A DNA stretch of 64,000 nucleotides from Brachybacterium epidermidis (GTDB lineage Bacteria; Actinomycetota; Actinomycetes; Actinomycetales; Dermabacteraceae), in the NCBI RefSeq assembly GCF_015209585.1, contig NZ_JADEYR010000002.1, forward strand, positions 186,001 through 250,000, written 5' to 3'. Below, piece by piece: positions 32,301-40,555 of the stretch. A program made the translations under genes and the position numbers. The notes under the pieces are model-generated. The model was given only the letters and a program-made list of their open reading frames with translations, did not search any database and had not been told where the DNA came from. Position 1 is the first letter of the stretch. Every line of letters starts with the position of its first letter.

Positions 32301-33923
32301 TCAGTCCGCGCTCAGCACGGCCTCGCCCCGCGCCACCGCGCCCTGCTCCTGGCGGCGGATCTTCCCGCGGCGCGCCACCAGGGTGACCAGGAAGCTCAGC
32401 ACCAGGGCCAGCAGCACGCCCAGGTTGGCGTAGGCCCAGTTGCCGTCCCAGTAGGAGCCGGCAGGGTCCTCCACGAAGGTGCCCAGGCCCAGCGGCTCCA
32501 GCAGGTAGCCCTGCCAGTTGTTCCACGGGGCGTCCTCGGCGAAGGAGTTCACCACCAGGCCCCAGCCCAGGATCGAGGTGACCGCCATGGTGATCAGGGA
32601 GGCCCAGTCGAAGGCGCCGTAGCGCCCGGCGGGATCGAACAGGGCGGCCTCGTCGTAGTCGGCGCGGCGGGTGAGCACGTCGGCGATGAGGATGCCGGCC
32701 CAGGATGCGATCGGGACACCGAGGGTGATCAGGAAGCTCTGGAAGGGCCCGATGAAGCTGGAGGCGAAGAACGCCACCCAGATGGTGCCGATCGTGAGGA
32801 TCACGCCATCGATCGCGGCGGCCGCGGGGCGGGGGATGTCGATCCCGAGGCTCAGCAGGGTCAGGCCCGAGGAGTAGATGCCCAGCACCGCCCCGGAGAC
32901 CAGGGTCAGCACCGCCACGATCCAGAACGGGATCAGCGCCCAGATCGGCAGGATCGAGATCAGCGCACCGATCGGGTCATTGGCGATCGCCTCGCTGAGG
33001 GCCGGATCGGACCCGGCCAGCAGCAGGCCGAAGATCACCAGTACCATCGGGGCCGCAGCGCCGCCGATGGTGTTCCAGGCGACGATCTTCCCGTCGGAGG
33101 TGGAGCGCTTCTGGTAGCGCGACCAGTCGGCCGCGATGTTGATCCAGCCCAGCCCGAAACCGGTCATCACCATCACCAGTGCGCCGATCATCGCCTGCGG
33201 CGGACCCGACGGGGCGGCCACCACCGCAGCCATGTCGATGTGGGGGATGGTGAGGATCATGAACATGATGGTCATCGCGCCGGTGGCCCAGGTCAGCACC
33301 GACTGCAGCTTCATGATCGTGTGGTAGCCCAGCACCGAGGCGGTCACGATCAGCAGCGCGATGAGGATCGCGGCGATCACCGTGACCACCCCGCCGGAGG
33401 CCAGACCCAGGGTGCGCAGCACGGTCGCGGTGGCGAGCACCGCCGTGATCGCGAGGCTGGTCTCCCAGCCGATCGAGGTGAGCCAGGAGACGACGCCTGG
33501 CACCTTCTGGCCGTGCACGCCGAACGCCGCGCGGGAGAGCACCATCGTGGGCGCGCTGCCGCGCTTGCCGGCGATCGCCACCAGCCCGCAGAGGGCGAAG
33601 CTGATGGGGATGCCGATCAGCGCCACGATCGTGGCCTGCCAGAAGGAGATGCCGAAGCCCAGCAGGTAGGAGCCGTAGCTCATGCCGAACACGGACACGT
33701 TGGCGGCGAACCACGGCCAGAACAGGTCCCGCGGCTTCGCGGTGCGCTCGGATTCGCCGATGATCTCGATGCCTGCGGTCTCGATCAGCCCGCCGCCGGC
33801 GGTGGCGGTGGTGGCCACGGGGGCACCGGGCGGGATCGCGCCGCCGCGCGGCCCGTCGGGGCCGGTGCCGGGATAGCGGGGTGCTTCACCGAGGCGGTCA
33901 GAGGAGGGGGGAGTGGACGACAC
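32301..33923 (-). CDS. NCS1-family nucleobase:cation symporter
   Basis: The 540-residue membrane protein has about 12 helices and NCS1 hallmarks: a cytosine/allantoin-permease-like start TAKPRDLFWPWFAANVSVFG, GKRGSAPTMVLSRAAFGVHG, and TGFGLGWINIAADWSRYQ. It probably imports cytosine, hydantoin, allantoin or a thiamine precursor with H+ or Na+. The GTG at 33923 is chosen because GGAGG lies 5 bases upstream; the open frame extends further but without a signal. The 50-residue N-terminus is Pro/Gly-rich and cytoplasmic. Confidence 0.9.
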   Translation of the reverse strand: MSSTPPSSDRLGEAPRYPGTGPDGPRGGAIPPGAPVATTATAGGGLIETAGIEIIGESERTAKPRDLFWPWFAANVSVFGMSYGSYLLGFGISFWQATIVALIGIPISFALCGLVAIAGKRGSAPTMVLSRAAFGVHGQKVPGVVSWLTSIGWETSLAITAVLATATVLRTLGLASGGVVTVIAAILIALLIVTASVLGYHTIMKLQSVLTWATGAMTIMFMILTIPHIDMAAVVAAPSGPPQAMIGALVMVMTGFGLGWINIAADWSRYQKRSTSDGKIVAWNTIGGAAAPMVLVIFGLLLAGSDPALSEAIANDPIGALISILPIWALIPFWIVAVLTLVSGAVLGIYSSGLTLLSLGIDIPRPAAAAIDGVILTIGTIWVAFFASSFIGPFQSFLITLGVPIASWAGILIADVLTRRADYDEAALFDPAGRYGAFDWASLITMAVTSILGWGLVVNSFAEDAPWNNWQGYLLEPLGLGTFVEDPAGSYWDGNWAYANLGVLLALVLSFLVTLVARRGKIRRQEQGAVARGEAVLSAD

Positions 33924-34124
33924 AGTCGCCTCCGAGGGTGAGGAGAGGAAGTGGATGCGTGGGCATATCCTCGCAGACCGGCGACCCAGCCGACGGGGCA
34001 CGCCGCGAGCTGCGTCGGGGAGCCACCCTCGACCAGCGCGCACCGTCCCTGCACCCCGGAAGGAACTGTGTGCCCCGCACCTGAGACGGGGCGTGAGACG
34101 GGGCGGCGCGGCCGGTGCGCCAGC

Positions 34125-34880
34125 TCAGATGTCGAGTCCGGCCGACCCCAGCAGGGAGCCGATCACGAAGGTGATCCCCAGAGCCAGCGCGCCGCCGATC
34201 ACCACGCGCAGGGAGGCGCGCACCGGGTTCGCATCGCCCACCTTCGCGGCGATCCAGCCCGTCAGCGCCAGCGCTATCAGCGTCGCGATGAACGTCACCG
34301 GGATCCGCAGATCCGGTGGGGGCAGCAGGATCGCCGCCATTGGCAGGAGCGCGCCCAGGAAGAACGCCAGGAAGGAGGCGATCGCTGCGTGCCACGGGCT
34401 CACGATGTCGTCCGGATCGATGTCACCGGCGATGGTGAGGCGCGCGGCCAGCGGATCGCGCCGGTGCAGCTCCGAGGCCACCTGCTCGGCGGTCTCCCGC
34501 GTGAGGCCCAGCTCTTGCCAGTGCTCGGCGAGCTCCTGGCGCGCCGCCTCCGGGTCAGTGGCCAGCTCTCTCTCGGCCGTGGCGATCTTGCCCCTCTCGG
34601 AGTCGGACTGACTGGAGACCGAGACGTACTCACCCAGCGCCATCGAGACGGCTCCGCCCACGACAGCGGCGGTGCCTGCCGCGAGGATCGGACCGGTCGC
34701 CGTGGTCACGCCCGCGACGCCGACGACGGTCGCCGCCACCGAGACGATGCCGTCGTTCGCGCCGAGAACCGCAGCCCGCAGCTGGTTCAGGCGCTGCTGG
34801 TACCCGGTCGTGCGCCGGGGCGCGCCCGACGAGTCGGCCGTGGCGAGGACGGGGGCGGGAGGGGTGTGCTCGGTGTTCAT
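34125..34880 (-). CDS. VIT1/CCC1-family iron or manganese transporter
   Basis: The 251-residue protein has the VIT family layout: LRAAVLGANDGIVSVAATVVGVAG in the first helix (shown as AAVLGANDGIVSVA), MALGEYVSVSSQSDSE, a cytoplasmic metal-binding helical bundle rich in Glu (ERELATDPEAARQELAEHW), then three further helices. In the family this removes Fe2+ or Mn2+ from the cytoplasm. The ATG at 34880 may be leaderless, with TTTCAT (34893-34888) as -10 and TTGCGC (34916-34911) as -35. An IdeR-type box sits directly upstream, suggesting iron control. Confidence 0.9.
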   Translation of the reverse strand: MNTEHTPPAPVLATADSSGAPRRTTGYQQRLNQLRAAVLGANDGIVSVAATVVGVAGVTTATGPILAAGTAAVVGGAVSMALGEYVSVSSQSDSERGKIATAERELATDPEAARQELAEHWQELGLTRETAEQVASELHRRDPLAARLTIAGDIDPDDIVSPWHAAIASFLAFFLGALLPMAAILLPPPDLRIPVTFIATLIALALTGWIAAKVGDANPVRASLRVVIGGALALGITFVIGSLLGSAGLDI

Positions 34881-34917
34881 GGAACTGATGAAACTCCTGT
34901 TCAGAGCGCTGCGCAAG

Positions 34918-34936
34918 CAAGCTTCGCCTTACCTCA
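34918..34936 (-). promoter_or_regulatory. DtxR/IdeR-type iron box upstream of VIT transporter
   Basis: On the minus strand the 19 bases TGAGGTAAGGCGAAGCTTG match the consensus TWAGGTWAGSCTWACCTWA at 15 positions. The site lies just upstream of the predicted -35 rather than over the promoter, a position that in IdeR-regulated ferritin genes goes with activation by iron-loaded regulator. Confidence 0.6.
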
Positions 34937-34977
34937 CCCGCTGTGTGCGGAGCACTCGGCGGTGCTCGGATCGGCGC

Positions 34978-35122
34978 GAGCTGTACCTTCAGGCCGCCCA
35001 CGCCAACGGCGGCACCCCCGACGCCGGTCGGCGCCTGCTGGCCTGGGCCCACCAGGTGGGCTTCACCGAGGTCACCCCGTCGGCCTCGACGCAGCTGTAC
35101 GCCACCCCCGAGGGGCGGGGCT
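34978..35122 (+). pseudogene. Relic of a methyltransferase C-terminus
   Basis: Read rightward, this stretch encodes ELYLQAAHANGGTPDAGRRL followed by LAWAHQVGFTEVTPSASTQL and YATPEG. This is the typical C-terminal section of actinobacterial UbiE-like class I methyltransferases (ARANGG..DAGRRLL.WA..AGF..VTPSAS..CYATPE). Nothing upstream encodes the catalytic domain; the VIT gene promoter lies there instead. It is a 145-base remnant, left between the VIT gene and the paralog pair by a deletion. Confidence 0.7.
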
Positions 35123-35139
35123 CGCCGCCGAGGGCGCAC

Positions 35140-36063
35140 TCACCCCACGGTGATGCTGTCCACCATCGCGTCCACGTCGGCCGCGCGATCGGGGACGTCC
35201 GCCGGGGCGGACACCTTGAACACGGCCGGACCGCTGGGGGTCTCCACCACGATCGCCACGATCTCCACCGAGCCGTACTCGGTGATGGTGCCCGGCTCCT
35301 TCAGCTCCACCACGCCGCGCACCATCCACGCCTCGTGGCCATCCACCTCGGTGGCCTGGGAGACGTACTCGGTCATCAGCGGCTCCTCCCCGTACACCGC
35401 GATGCCCTCCGGCCGGGTCAGATGGCACTGCACGTACGCCATCGCCGCCCGCTCCGGGCCGGGATAGCCGCCCTGCTCCTGGGACCACTCCACCTGGCCC
35501 ACCTGGGCGAGGGCGTAGTAGCCCTCGTCCACCTGCCTGTCTGCCGAGGCCACATCCGTGGCGTACGGCAGCGACTCGCTCCAGTCCACGCCGGTCTCCC
35601 CCCACCCCGCGGCGACCGTGAAGGACAGATCACCGCTGGTGCGTCGGCTGCCGGACTGGGGCTCGGACTCCTCCTGGGGGTGGAACTCGCACTCCTCGGT
35701 GGGGGCCGTGATCGTGGTGACCTCCTCGGAGTCGGGCTCGGACTCCTCCCCCTCGGGCACGTACTCGCCGCCGGCCGGCTCGCGCCGCTCCGGCTCGGAG
35801 ACCGCGGGCGGGGCCGCCTCGGGCGGCTCGTCGGAGGGACGGAAAAGGGTCGTCGCCAGCACGATCAGGGCGATCTCCAGCAGCACCGCGACCGCCCCCG
35901 CCGCCATGCCGGCCCGGGTCAGGGGCAGGCGCGGCCGGCCGGCCGAGCGGTGGTTCCCATCGAGGTCGTCGACCTCGCCGTGCCGCCCGCTGCCACGGCC
36001 GCGCGGCCGCTCCCCGCCGTGGAAGTCCGGCAGGTGAGGTCCCTCATCGATGGGATCGAGCAT
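35140..36063 (-). CDS. Membrane-anchored protein, tandem paralog A
   Basis: The 307-residue protein has a cytoplasmic N-terminus with the motif LPDFHGG, one transmembrane helix (about 52-73), an acidic Glu/Pro linker, and an extracellular domain of about 180 residues. Conserved with its neighbour are TSGDLSFTVAAGWG, LPYATDVASADR, YVQCHLTRPE and a C-terminal VDSITVG; two cysteines (ECEFH and QCHL) may form a disulfide. No characterised family is recognised; the fold may be PsbP/LpqN-like. TGAGG lies before the ATG. It follows paralog B by 9 bases in one operon. Confidence 0.75.
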   Translation of the reverse strand: MLDPIDEGPHLPDFHGGERPRGRGSGRHGEVDDLDGNHRSAGRPRLPLTRAGMAAGAVAVLLEIALIVLATTLFRPSDEPPEAAPPAVSEPERREPAGGEYVPEGEESEPDSEEVTTITAPTEECEFHPQEESEPQSGSRRTSGDLSFTVAAGWGETGVDWSESLPYATDVASADRQVDEGYYALAQVGQVEWSQEQGGYPGPERAAMAYVQCHLTRPEGIAVYGEEPLMTEYVSQATEVDGHEAWMVRGVVELKEPGTITEYGSVEIVAIVVETPSGPAVFKVSAPADVPDRAADVDAMVDSITVG

Positions 36064-36072
36064 CTCAGTGCC

Positions 36073-36804
36073 TCAGCCCACCGTCAGACTGTCCACCATC
36101 GACTGCACGTCCTCCATCAGCTGGGGATCGTCACCGGAAGCGGACACCTTGAACGCCGCCGGTCCGCTGGGGGTCTCCACCACCACCGCGACGATCTCCA
36201 CCGAGTCCCACCCCACACTCGCCTCGGACACATCCACCGCGCCGCGCACGATCCACCCCGGATGGCCGCCCACCTCGAGGGCCTCGGACACGAACGCGCT
36301 CAGCTCCGGATCCTCGCCGTAGGTATCGACCGCCTCGGGACGGAAGAGGTGGCACTGCAGGTAGGCGGTGGCGGCGGCCTCGGCACCGGGGTAGCCGCCC
36401 TGGACGTCGGACCAGGTCGCTTGGCCCACCATGGCCACGGAGTAGTAGTGCTCGTCGTGGGAGGTCGGCCGATCAGCGGATTCCACGTCGGTGGCGTACG
36501 GCATCGTCGCGTCCCAGTCCACCGAGCTGCCCCACCCCTCGGGGAAGGTGAACGTGAGGTCGCCGCTGGTGCGCGTGGGGCCACTGGCCAGGCCGTCCTG
36601 ATCGTCCTCGTGGTACTCGCACTGCTCAGTGGGTGCCAGTGCGATGGCGCAGCACCCGCCGAGCACAAGCGGCCACGGTGAGCGGCGCCGGGGCGGCTCG
36701 TCCCCGGTGCGGCCAGCACCGTACGAACCGGCCGGGGAGGAGGCCTGGGGAGCGCCGCCATGGAAGTCCGGCAGCGCAGGCTGGTTCCCCGACGGGTGTG
36801 TCAT
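36073..36804 (-). CDS. Membrane-anchored protein, tandem paralog B (shortened anchor)
   Basis: The 243-residue protein repeats the layout of paralog A: LPDFHGG, a basic segment RRRSPWPLVLGG, then TSGDLTFTFPEGWG, MPYATDVESADR, YLQCHLFRPE and VDSLTVG. Compared with A, the hydrophobic stretch (PLVLGGCCAIALAP) is only about 13 residues and runs directly into APTEQCEYH, so the second half of the helix and the acidic linker are missing. It could be a shortened anchor, a lipoprotein-like signal, or a recent in-frame deletion that has damaged export. GGGGAGG lies 6 bases before the ATG. It is first of the pair. Confidence 0.72.
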   Translation of the reverse strand: MTHPSGNQPALPDFHGGAPQASSPAGSYGAGRTGDEPPRRRSPWPLVLGGCCAIALAPTEQCEYHEDDQDGLASGPTRTSGDLTFTFPEGWGSSVDWDATMPYATDVESADRPTSHDEHYYSVAMVGQATWSDVQGGYPGAEAAATAYLQCHLFRPEAVDTYGEDPELSAFVSEALEVGGHPGWIVRGAVDVSEASVGWDSVEIVAVVVETPSGPAAFKVSASGDDPQLMEDVQSMVDSLTVG

Positions 36805-36876
36805 CGCGTCCTCCCCTGACCCAGCTCTGGTGCGCCGATCTGCCCGGATGGCATCACACTATCGGCAGCTCGGTGC

Positions 36877-38229
36877 TCAGCGCCGACGCAGCACCACGAC
36901 CCCGCCCACCAGGGCGATCACCACGCTGACGGCGGCGGCCAGGCCGTAGGCGCCCTGCGCTCCGATCGCCGCGGCGAGCACGCCGCCCAGGGAGGCGCCG
37001 GCCGCCTGGCCCACCGTCACCGAGGACTGCATCGAGGTCATGGCCACACCCGTCCCGCCCGGCGGGGTGCGCCGCTCGGTCAGGGAGAACGCCGTGACCA
37101 TCGTCGGCCCGATGAACAGGCCCGCCAGCATCAGCGTGGCCCCGGTGGTGGTGAGCGTGCCCATCAGCGCCGTCAGTGCGACGAACGCGGCCATGCCCGC
37201 GCCGCCGATCAGCACCCGGGCGGCCAGGGTCACCGAGTCCGGCAACAGCACCGCCAGCAAGGCTGTGAGCGCAGAGGTCAGGCCCATGAAGGCGTAGACG
37301 ATGCCCGCAGAGCCGGCCGCACCCAGAACGTCGGCCCGCTCCGTGGTGCCGGCCTGCACGGACCCGAAGAAGGCGCCGATGCACACCATCACCACGATCG
37401 CCGGCAGCACCGCCAGCAGCACCCGATGGATCGACGGTGCCGGGGCCGCATCCGCCACCGAGGCGGGGGCGGGGTGCTCGGCGAACGGAGCCTCGGGCGG
37501 CACCGACCCGACGGCGGGGATCTCCCCGGTCACGGTGCGCGCGGGGACGCGGCGCGCGGCCGCGCGATCGGTGGGATCGGGCGCGCCATCGGCACTGCGG
37601 TCTGTGAGGCCGGCCCCGTCGCGCTCACGGCGCGGGGTGGTCACGGCGAAGGGGATGCCGGCCATCGCCACCAGGGCCGCGGCGATCGCCAGGGGCGCCG
37701 CGGAGAACGCGGTGGAGGCGGCGATGCCCACCAGGGCCGGGCCCAGCACGAAGCTCAGCTCGTCCACCGTGGACTCGTAGGACAGGGCCGTGCCCAGGTC
37801 CTTCGGGTCGCGGGCCAGCTCCACCCAGCGGGCACGGGTGAAGGATCCGACGGGGACGGCGGAGCCGCCGGTGAGCAGGCAGATCGCCCACAGCAGCGGA
37901 CCGTCCCAGGAGGAGAGCGCCGCCACCAGCAGCAGGCTCAGGGCGAGCGCGTTGATCGGGGTGAGGATCGTCAGCACCAGGCGCTGACCGGAGCGATCGG
38001 CGGCACGGCCGATCAGGGGGCCGGCCACCGCGCTGGCAGCGGCGACCAGGCCCGAGGCCAGCCCGCCGGTGGCGATCGAGCCGGTGGAGACGGTGATCGC
38101 CGTCATCGTGCCCAGCGGGATCATCGCGTACGGGGCGCGGGCGGCCATCGCCAGCGCCATCCAGGGGCCGGAGGCGATCGAGGGCAGGGAGCGGTAGCGC
38201 GCGAGAGCGCCGGGTGCGGAGGAGACCAT
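36877..38229 (-). CDS. MFS transporter
   Basis: The 450-residue protein has 12 predicted helices with the MFS loop motif GPLIGRAADRSGQR between helices 2 and 3, and a long central cytoplasmic loop (about 190-260) rich in Arg, Asp, Ala and Pro. The layout matches drug- or metabolite-efflux carriers. The ATG at 38229 begins at MVSSAPG; no strong ribosome-binding site is seen. It reads toward the paralog pair, 72 bases away, and is divergent from the IclR gene. Confidence 0.87.
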   Translation of the reverse strand: MVSSAPGALARYRSLPSIASGPWMALAMAARAPYAMIPLGTMTAITVSTGSIATGGLASGLVAAASAVAGPLIGRAADRSGQRLVLTILTPINALALSLLLVAALSSWDGPLLWAICLLTGGSAVPVGSFTRARWVELARDPKDLGTALSYESTVDELSFVLGPALVGIAASTAFSAAPLAIAAALVAMAGIPFAVTTPRRERDGAGLTDRSADGAPDPTDRAAARRVPARTVTGEIPAVGSVPPEAPFAEHPAPASVADAAPAPSIHRVLLAVLPAIVVMVCIGAFFGSVQAGTTERADVLGAAGSAGIVYAFMGLTSALTALLAVLLPDSVTLAARVLIGGAGMAAFVALTALMGTLTTTGATLMLAGLFIGPTMVTAFSLTERRTPPGGTGVAMTSMQSSVTVGQAAGASLGGVLAAAIGAQGAYGLAAAVSVVIALVGGVVVLRRR

Positions 38230-38480
38230 GGGAGTCAGGTCTTTCGGGACGTTCCTCCCGCCAGGGACCGGGCCGGGCCGAGGGCCGCTGGGAGCGGGGC
38301 AGGGCCGGGTGCGGTGCAAGCGGGTGCCCGCGTCCGCATCCGCGGCGGCGAGCCGGACCACTGTACCGAGCAGGGTCGGCGGCGCCTAAGGGGATCGGGT
38401 CAGGAGGAAGGCAGCATCACGCCGCGGGCCCGGGCAGGGGAGCTGCCGCGGCGCAGGTGATGTCGGGGCAGGATGGGGCC

Positions 38481-39251
38481 ATGACCAAGGTGCCGGCGGC
38501 CGATGCGACCCTGCGGGTGCTGAGCCTGCTGTCCCGCCAGCGCAGCCCGCTGCCGGCCGCCCGGATCGCCTCCGAGCTGGACCTGCCCCGATCGACCACG
38601 TACGACCTGCTGACTGTGCTGGTGGAGCACGGGTACGTGCTGCACCTGCCGCAGGAGCGCAGGTACGCGATCGGGCCGGCGGCCTACGAGGTCGCCGCCG
38701 GGTACGCCCGCCATGCACCCCTGGCCCGGGTGGGGCGAGGCGTGGTCGAGCGCTTGGTGGACGCCACCGGGGAATCCGGGCACCTCGCGAGCCTCTCCGG
38801 AAGTGACGTTCTCTACATCGTCGAGGAGCGCGCCCGGGGACGGACGTCCCTGGTCAGCGACATCGGTGTGCGACTTCCCGCTCACCTCACCGCCACCGGG
38901 CGGGCCATGCTGGCCCAGCTCGCTCCTGCCCAGCTGCGCACCCTGTACCCGGGACGTCAGGAGCTGCTGCGCCGCACCGACGCCCCCTCCCCGACCACTC
39001 CGCGGCAGCTGAGGGAGCTGCTGCAGCAGGTGCGCACCGACGGGGTGGCCTGGGAGTCGGGCGAGGTCACCGACGGATTCCGCTCCGTCGCCGCAGCCGT
39101 GCTGGACCAGGCCGGGTGGCCGCTCGCGGCCGTGGCCCTGACCTGGGAGAGCAGTCGGTCGGAGGAGGATCGGGGCTCCCTGCTGGCGGAGCGGGTGCGG
39201 GAGGCGGCCGACGAGATCGCGCGCGTGGTCTCAGGCAGGCGACCGGGCTGA
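38481..39251 (+). CDS. IclR-family transcriptional regulator
   Basis: The 256-residue protein has an N-terminal winged helix (ADATLRVLSLLSRQRSPLPA, then ARIASELDLPRSTTYDLL) and the IclR effector domain (VLYIVEERARG, LPAHLTATGRAMLA, GVAWESGEVTDGFRSVAAAV). IclR proteins respond to small carboxylates. The gene lies between the divergent MFS transporter and the iron operon; the MFS gene is the more natural target. The ATG at 38481 is preferred; an ATG at 38460 is in frame. Confidence 0.9.
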   Translation: MTKVPAADATLRVLSLLSRQRSPLPAARIASELDLPRSTTYDLLTVLVEHGYVLHLPQERRYAIGPAAYEVAAGYARHAPLARVGRGVVERLVDATGESGHLASLSGSDVLYIVEERARGRTSLVSDIGVRLPAHLTATGRAMLAQLAPAQLRTLYPGRQELLRRTDAPSPTTPRQLRELLQQVRTDGVAWESGEVTDGFRSVAAAVLDQAGWPLAAVALTWESSRSEEDRGSLLAERVREAADEIARVVSGRRPG

Positions 39252-39349
39252 CCGTTTTTCGCAAGCCGGGATCGGTCCTCTCACCAGCGTGGATCGCGTG
39301 CGCACGCCAGCGCTCGCCAATTTCGCAACAGGGCAGTGGCGTAATGGGG

Positions 39350-39368
39350 GCAGGTGAGGCTAGCCTAA
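39350..39368 (+). promoter_or_regulatory. DtxR/IdeR-type iron box of the siderophore operon
   Basis: AGGTGAGGCTAGCCTAA (39352-39368) matches the core of TWAGGTWAGSCTWACCTWA at 15 of 17 positions. It lies 61 bases before the binding-protein start, and a plausible -10 (TAGCCT) falls inside it, the arrangement expected for iron-dependent repression. Confidence 0.75.
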
Positions 39369-39429
39369 GTGCGAATCCCGGCCCGTCCGGGGCCCGTGAT
39401 CTCCCTGCTTTCCATCTCAAGGAACACCG

Positions 39430-40452
39430 ATGACCTCGATCTCCCGCCGTCGCCTCGGCGCCCTGTCCGTGGCCACCACCGTGGGTCTCGCCCTGACCGC
39501 CTGCGGCGGAACCACCGAATCCGGCCAGGGGGCCGCGACCGGGGGTTCCGGCTCCGACGCTGGCGGCGCGGGTGAGGGCACCGTCGAGGTGGAGGACAAC
39601 AACGGCACCCACACCGTCGAGGTGCCGCCGAAGTCGGTGGTCGCCACCGACAACCGCACCTTCGAGACCCTCGAGACCTGGGGCGTCACCCTCACCGCAG
39701 CGGCCCGCACGCTGATGCCCGCGAGCAACAGCTACAAGGACGACGAGTCCATCGTCGACCTGGGCAACCACCGCGAGCCCAAGCTCGAGGCCGTCGTCGC
39801 CGCCGAGCCCACCCTGATCATCAACGGCCAGCGCTTCGCCGAGTTCCACGCCGACTTCGAGCGCCTGGCGCCCGACGCCGTGATCCTCGAGCTGGATCCG
39901 CGCGAGGACAAGCCCTTCGCCGAGGAGCTCAAGCGCCAGACCACCGTTCTGGGCACCATCTTCGGCAAGGAGAGCGAGGCCAAGCAGCTCGGTGCGGATC
40001 TCGACGCCGCCATGGAGCGCGTCACCGGCGCCTACAACGGTTCCGACACCGTCATGGCCGTGAACGTCTCCGGCGGCGAGATCGGTTACATCGCCCCCGG
40101 CAAGGGCCGCACCCTGGGCTGGGTCTTCGACGCCCTGGATCTGGTGCCCGCCCTCGAGGTCGAGGCCGCCAGCGACGACCACCAGGGAGATGACATCTCC
40201 GTGGAGGCCATCGCCGATGCGAACCCCACCTGGATCCTGGTGATGGACCGCGACGCCGCCGTGAACGCCGATGACCCCGCCTACGAGCCGGCCGCCGAGG
40301 TGCTCGAGGCCTCCGAGGCGCTCGCCGGCGTCACCGCCGTGACCGAGGGCAACATCGTGTACATGCCGACGGACACCTACACCAACGAGGGCATCCAGAC
40401 CTACACCGAGTTCTTCGGCACCTTCGCCGATGCGCTCGAGAAGAAGGCCTGA
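39430..40452 (+). CDS. Iron-siderophore ABC transporter, binding lipoprotein
   Basis: The 340-residue protein has a lipoprotein signal with RRRLG and Cys25 (LTAC), a Gly/Ser linker, and the FatB/FeuA-type helical-backbone fold (VVATDNRTFETLETWGV, LEAVVAAEPTLIINGQRF, GEIGYIAPGKGRTLGWVFDA). It captures ferric siderophore or a heme-like chelate outside the membrane. AAGGA precedes the ATG. It is the first gene of a four-gene importer under an iron box; a strong hairpin separates it from the permease genes. Confidence 0.92.
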   Translation: MTSISRRRLGALSVATTVGLALTACGGTTESGQGAATGGSGSDAGGAGEGTVEVEDNNGTHTVEVPPKSVVATDNRTFETLETWGVTLTAAARTLMPASNSYKDDESIVDLGNHREPKLEAVVAAEPTLIINGQRFAEFHADFERLAPDAVILELDPREDKPFAEELKRQTTVLGTIFGKESEAKQLGADLDAAMERVTGAYNGSDTVMAVNVSGGEIGYIAPGKGRTLGWVFDALDLVPALEVEAASDDHQGDDISVEAIADANPTWILVMDRDAAVNADDPAYEPAAEVLEASEALAGVTAVTEGNIVYMPTDTYTNEGIQTYTEFFGTFADALEKKA

Positions 40453-40481
40453 TCAGCCTGAGAACCACCCGCATCGACCAT

Positions 40482-40514
40482 CACGGCGGCGAGGCCACGG
40501 GCCTCGCCGCCGTG
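40482..40514 (+). terminator. Perfect 15-bp intercistronic hairpin
   Basis: CACGGCGGCGAGGCC (40482-40496) pairs perfectly with 40500-40514 around a 3-base loop. There is no T-run. Located 30 bases after the binding-protein gene inside the operon, it probably acts as a partial terminator or an RNA-stabilising end, making more binding protein than permease. Confidence 0.65.
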
Positions 40515-40555
40515 CGGTGCGTCCGCCCCCGTCCCGCTCGTTGCCAGGTGCCCTG

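Noticed and set aside
30603-33941. A 1112-codon rightward open frame
   Set aside because: It runs opposite four recognisable genes (isochorismatase, SDR, zinc-ribbon, NCS1); composition is typical of antisense shadow.
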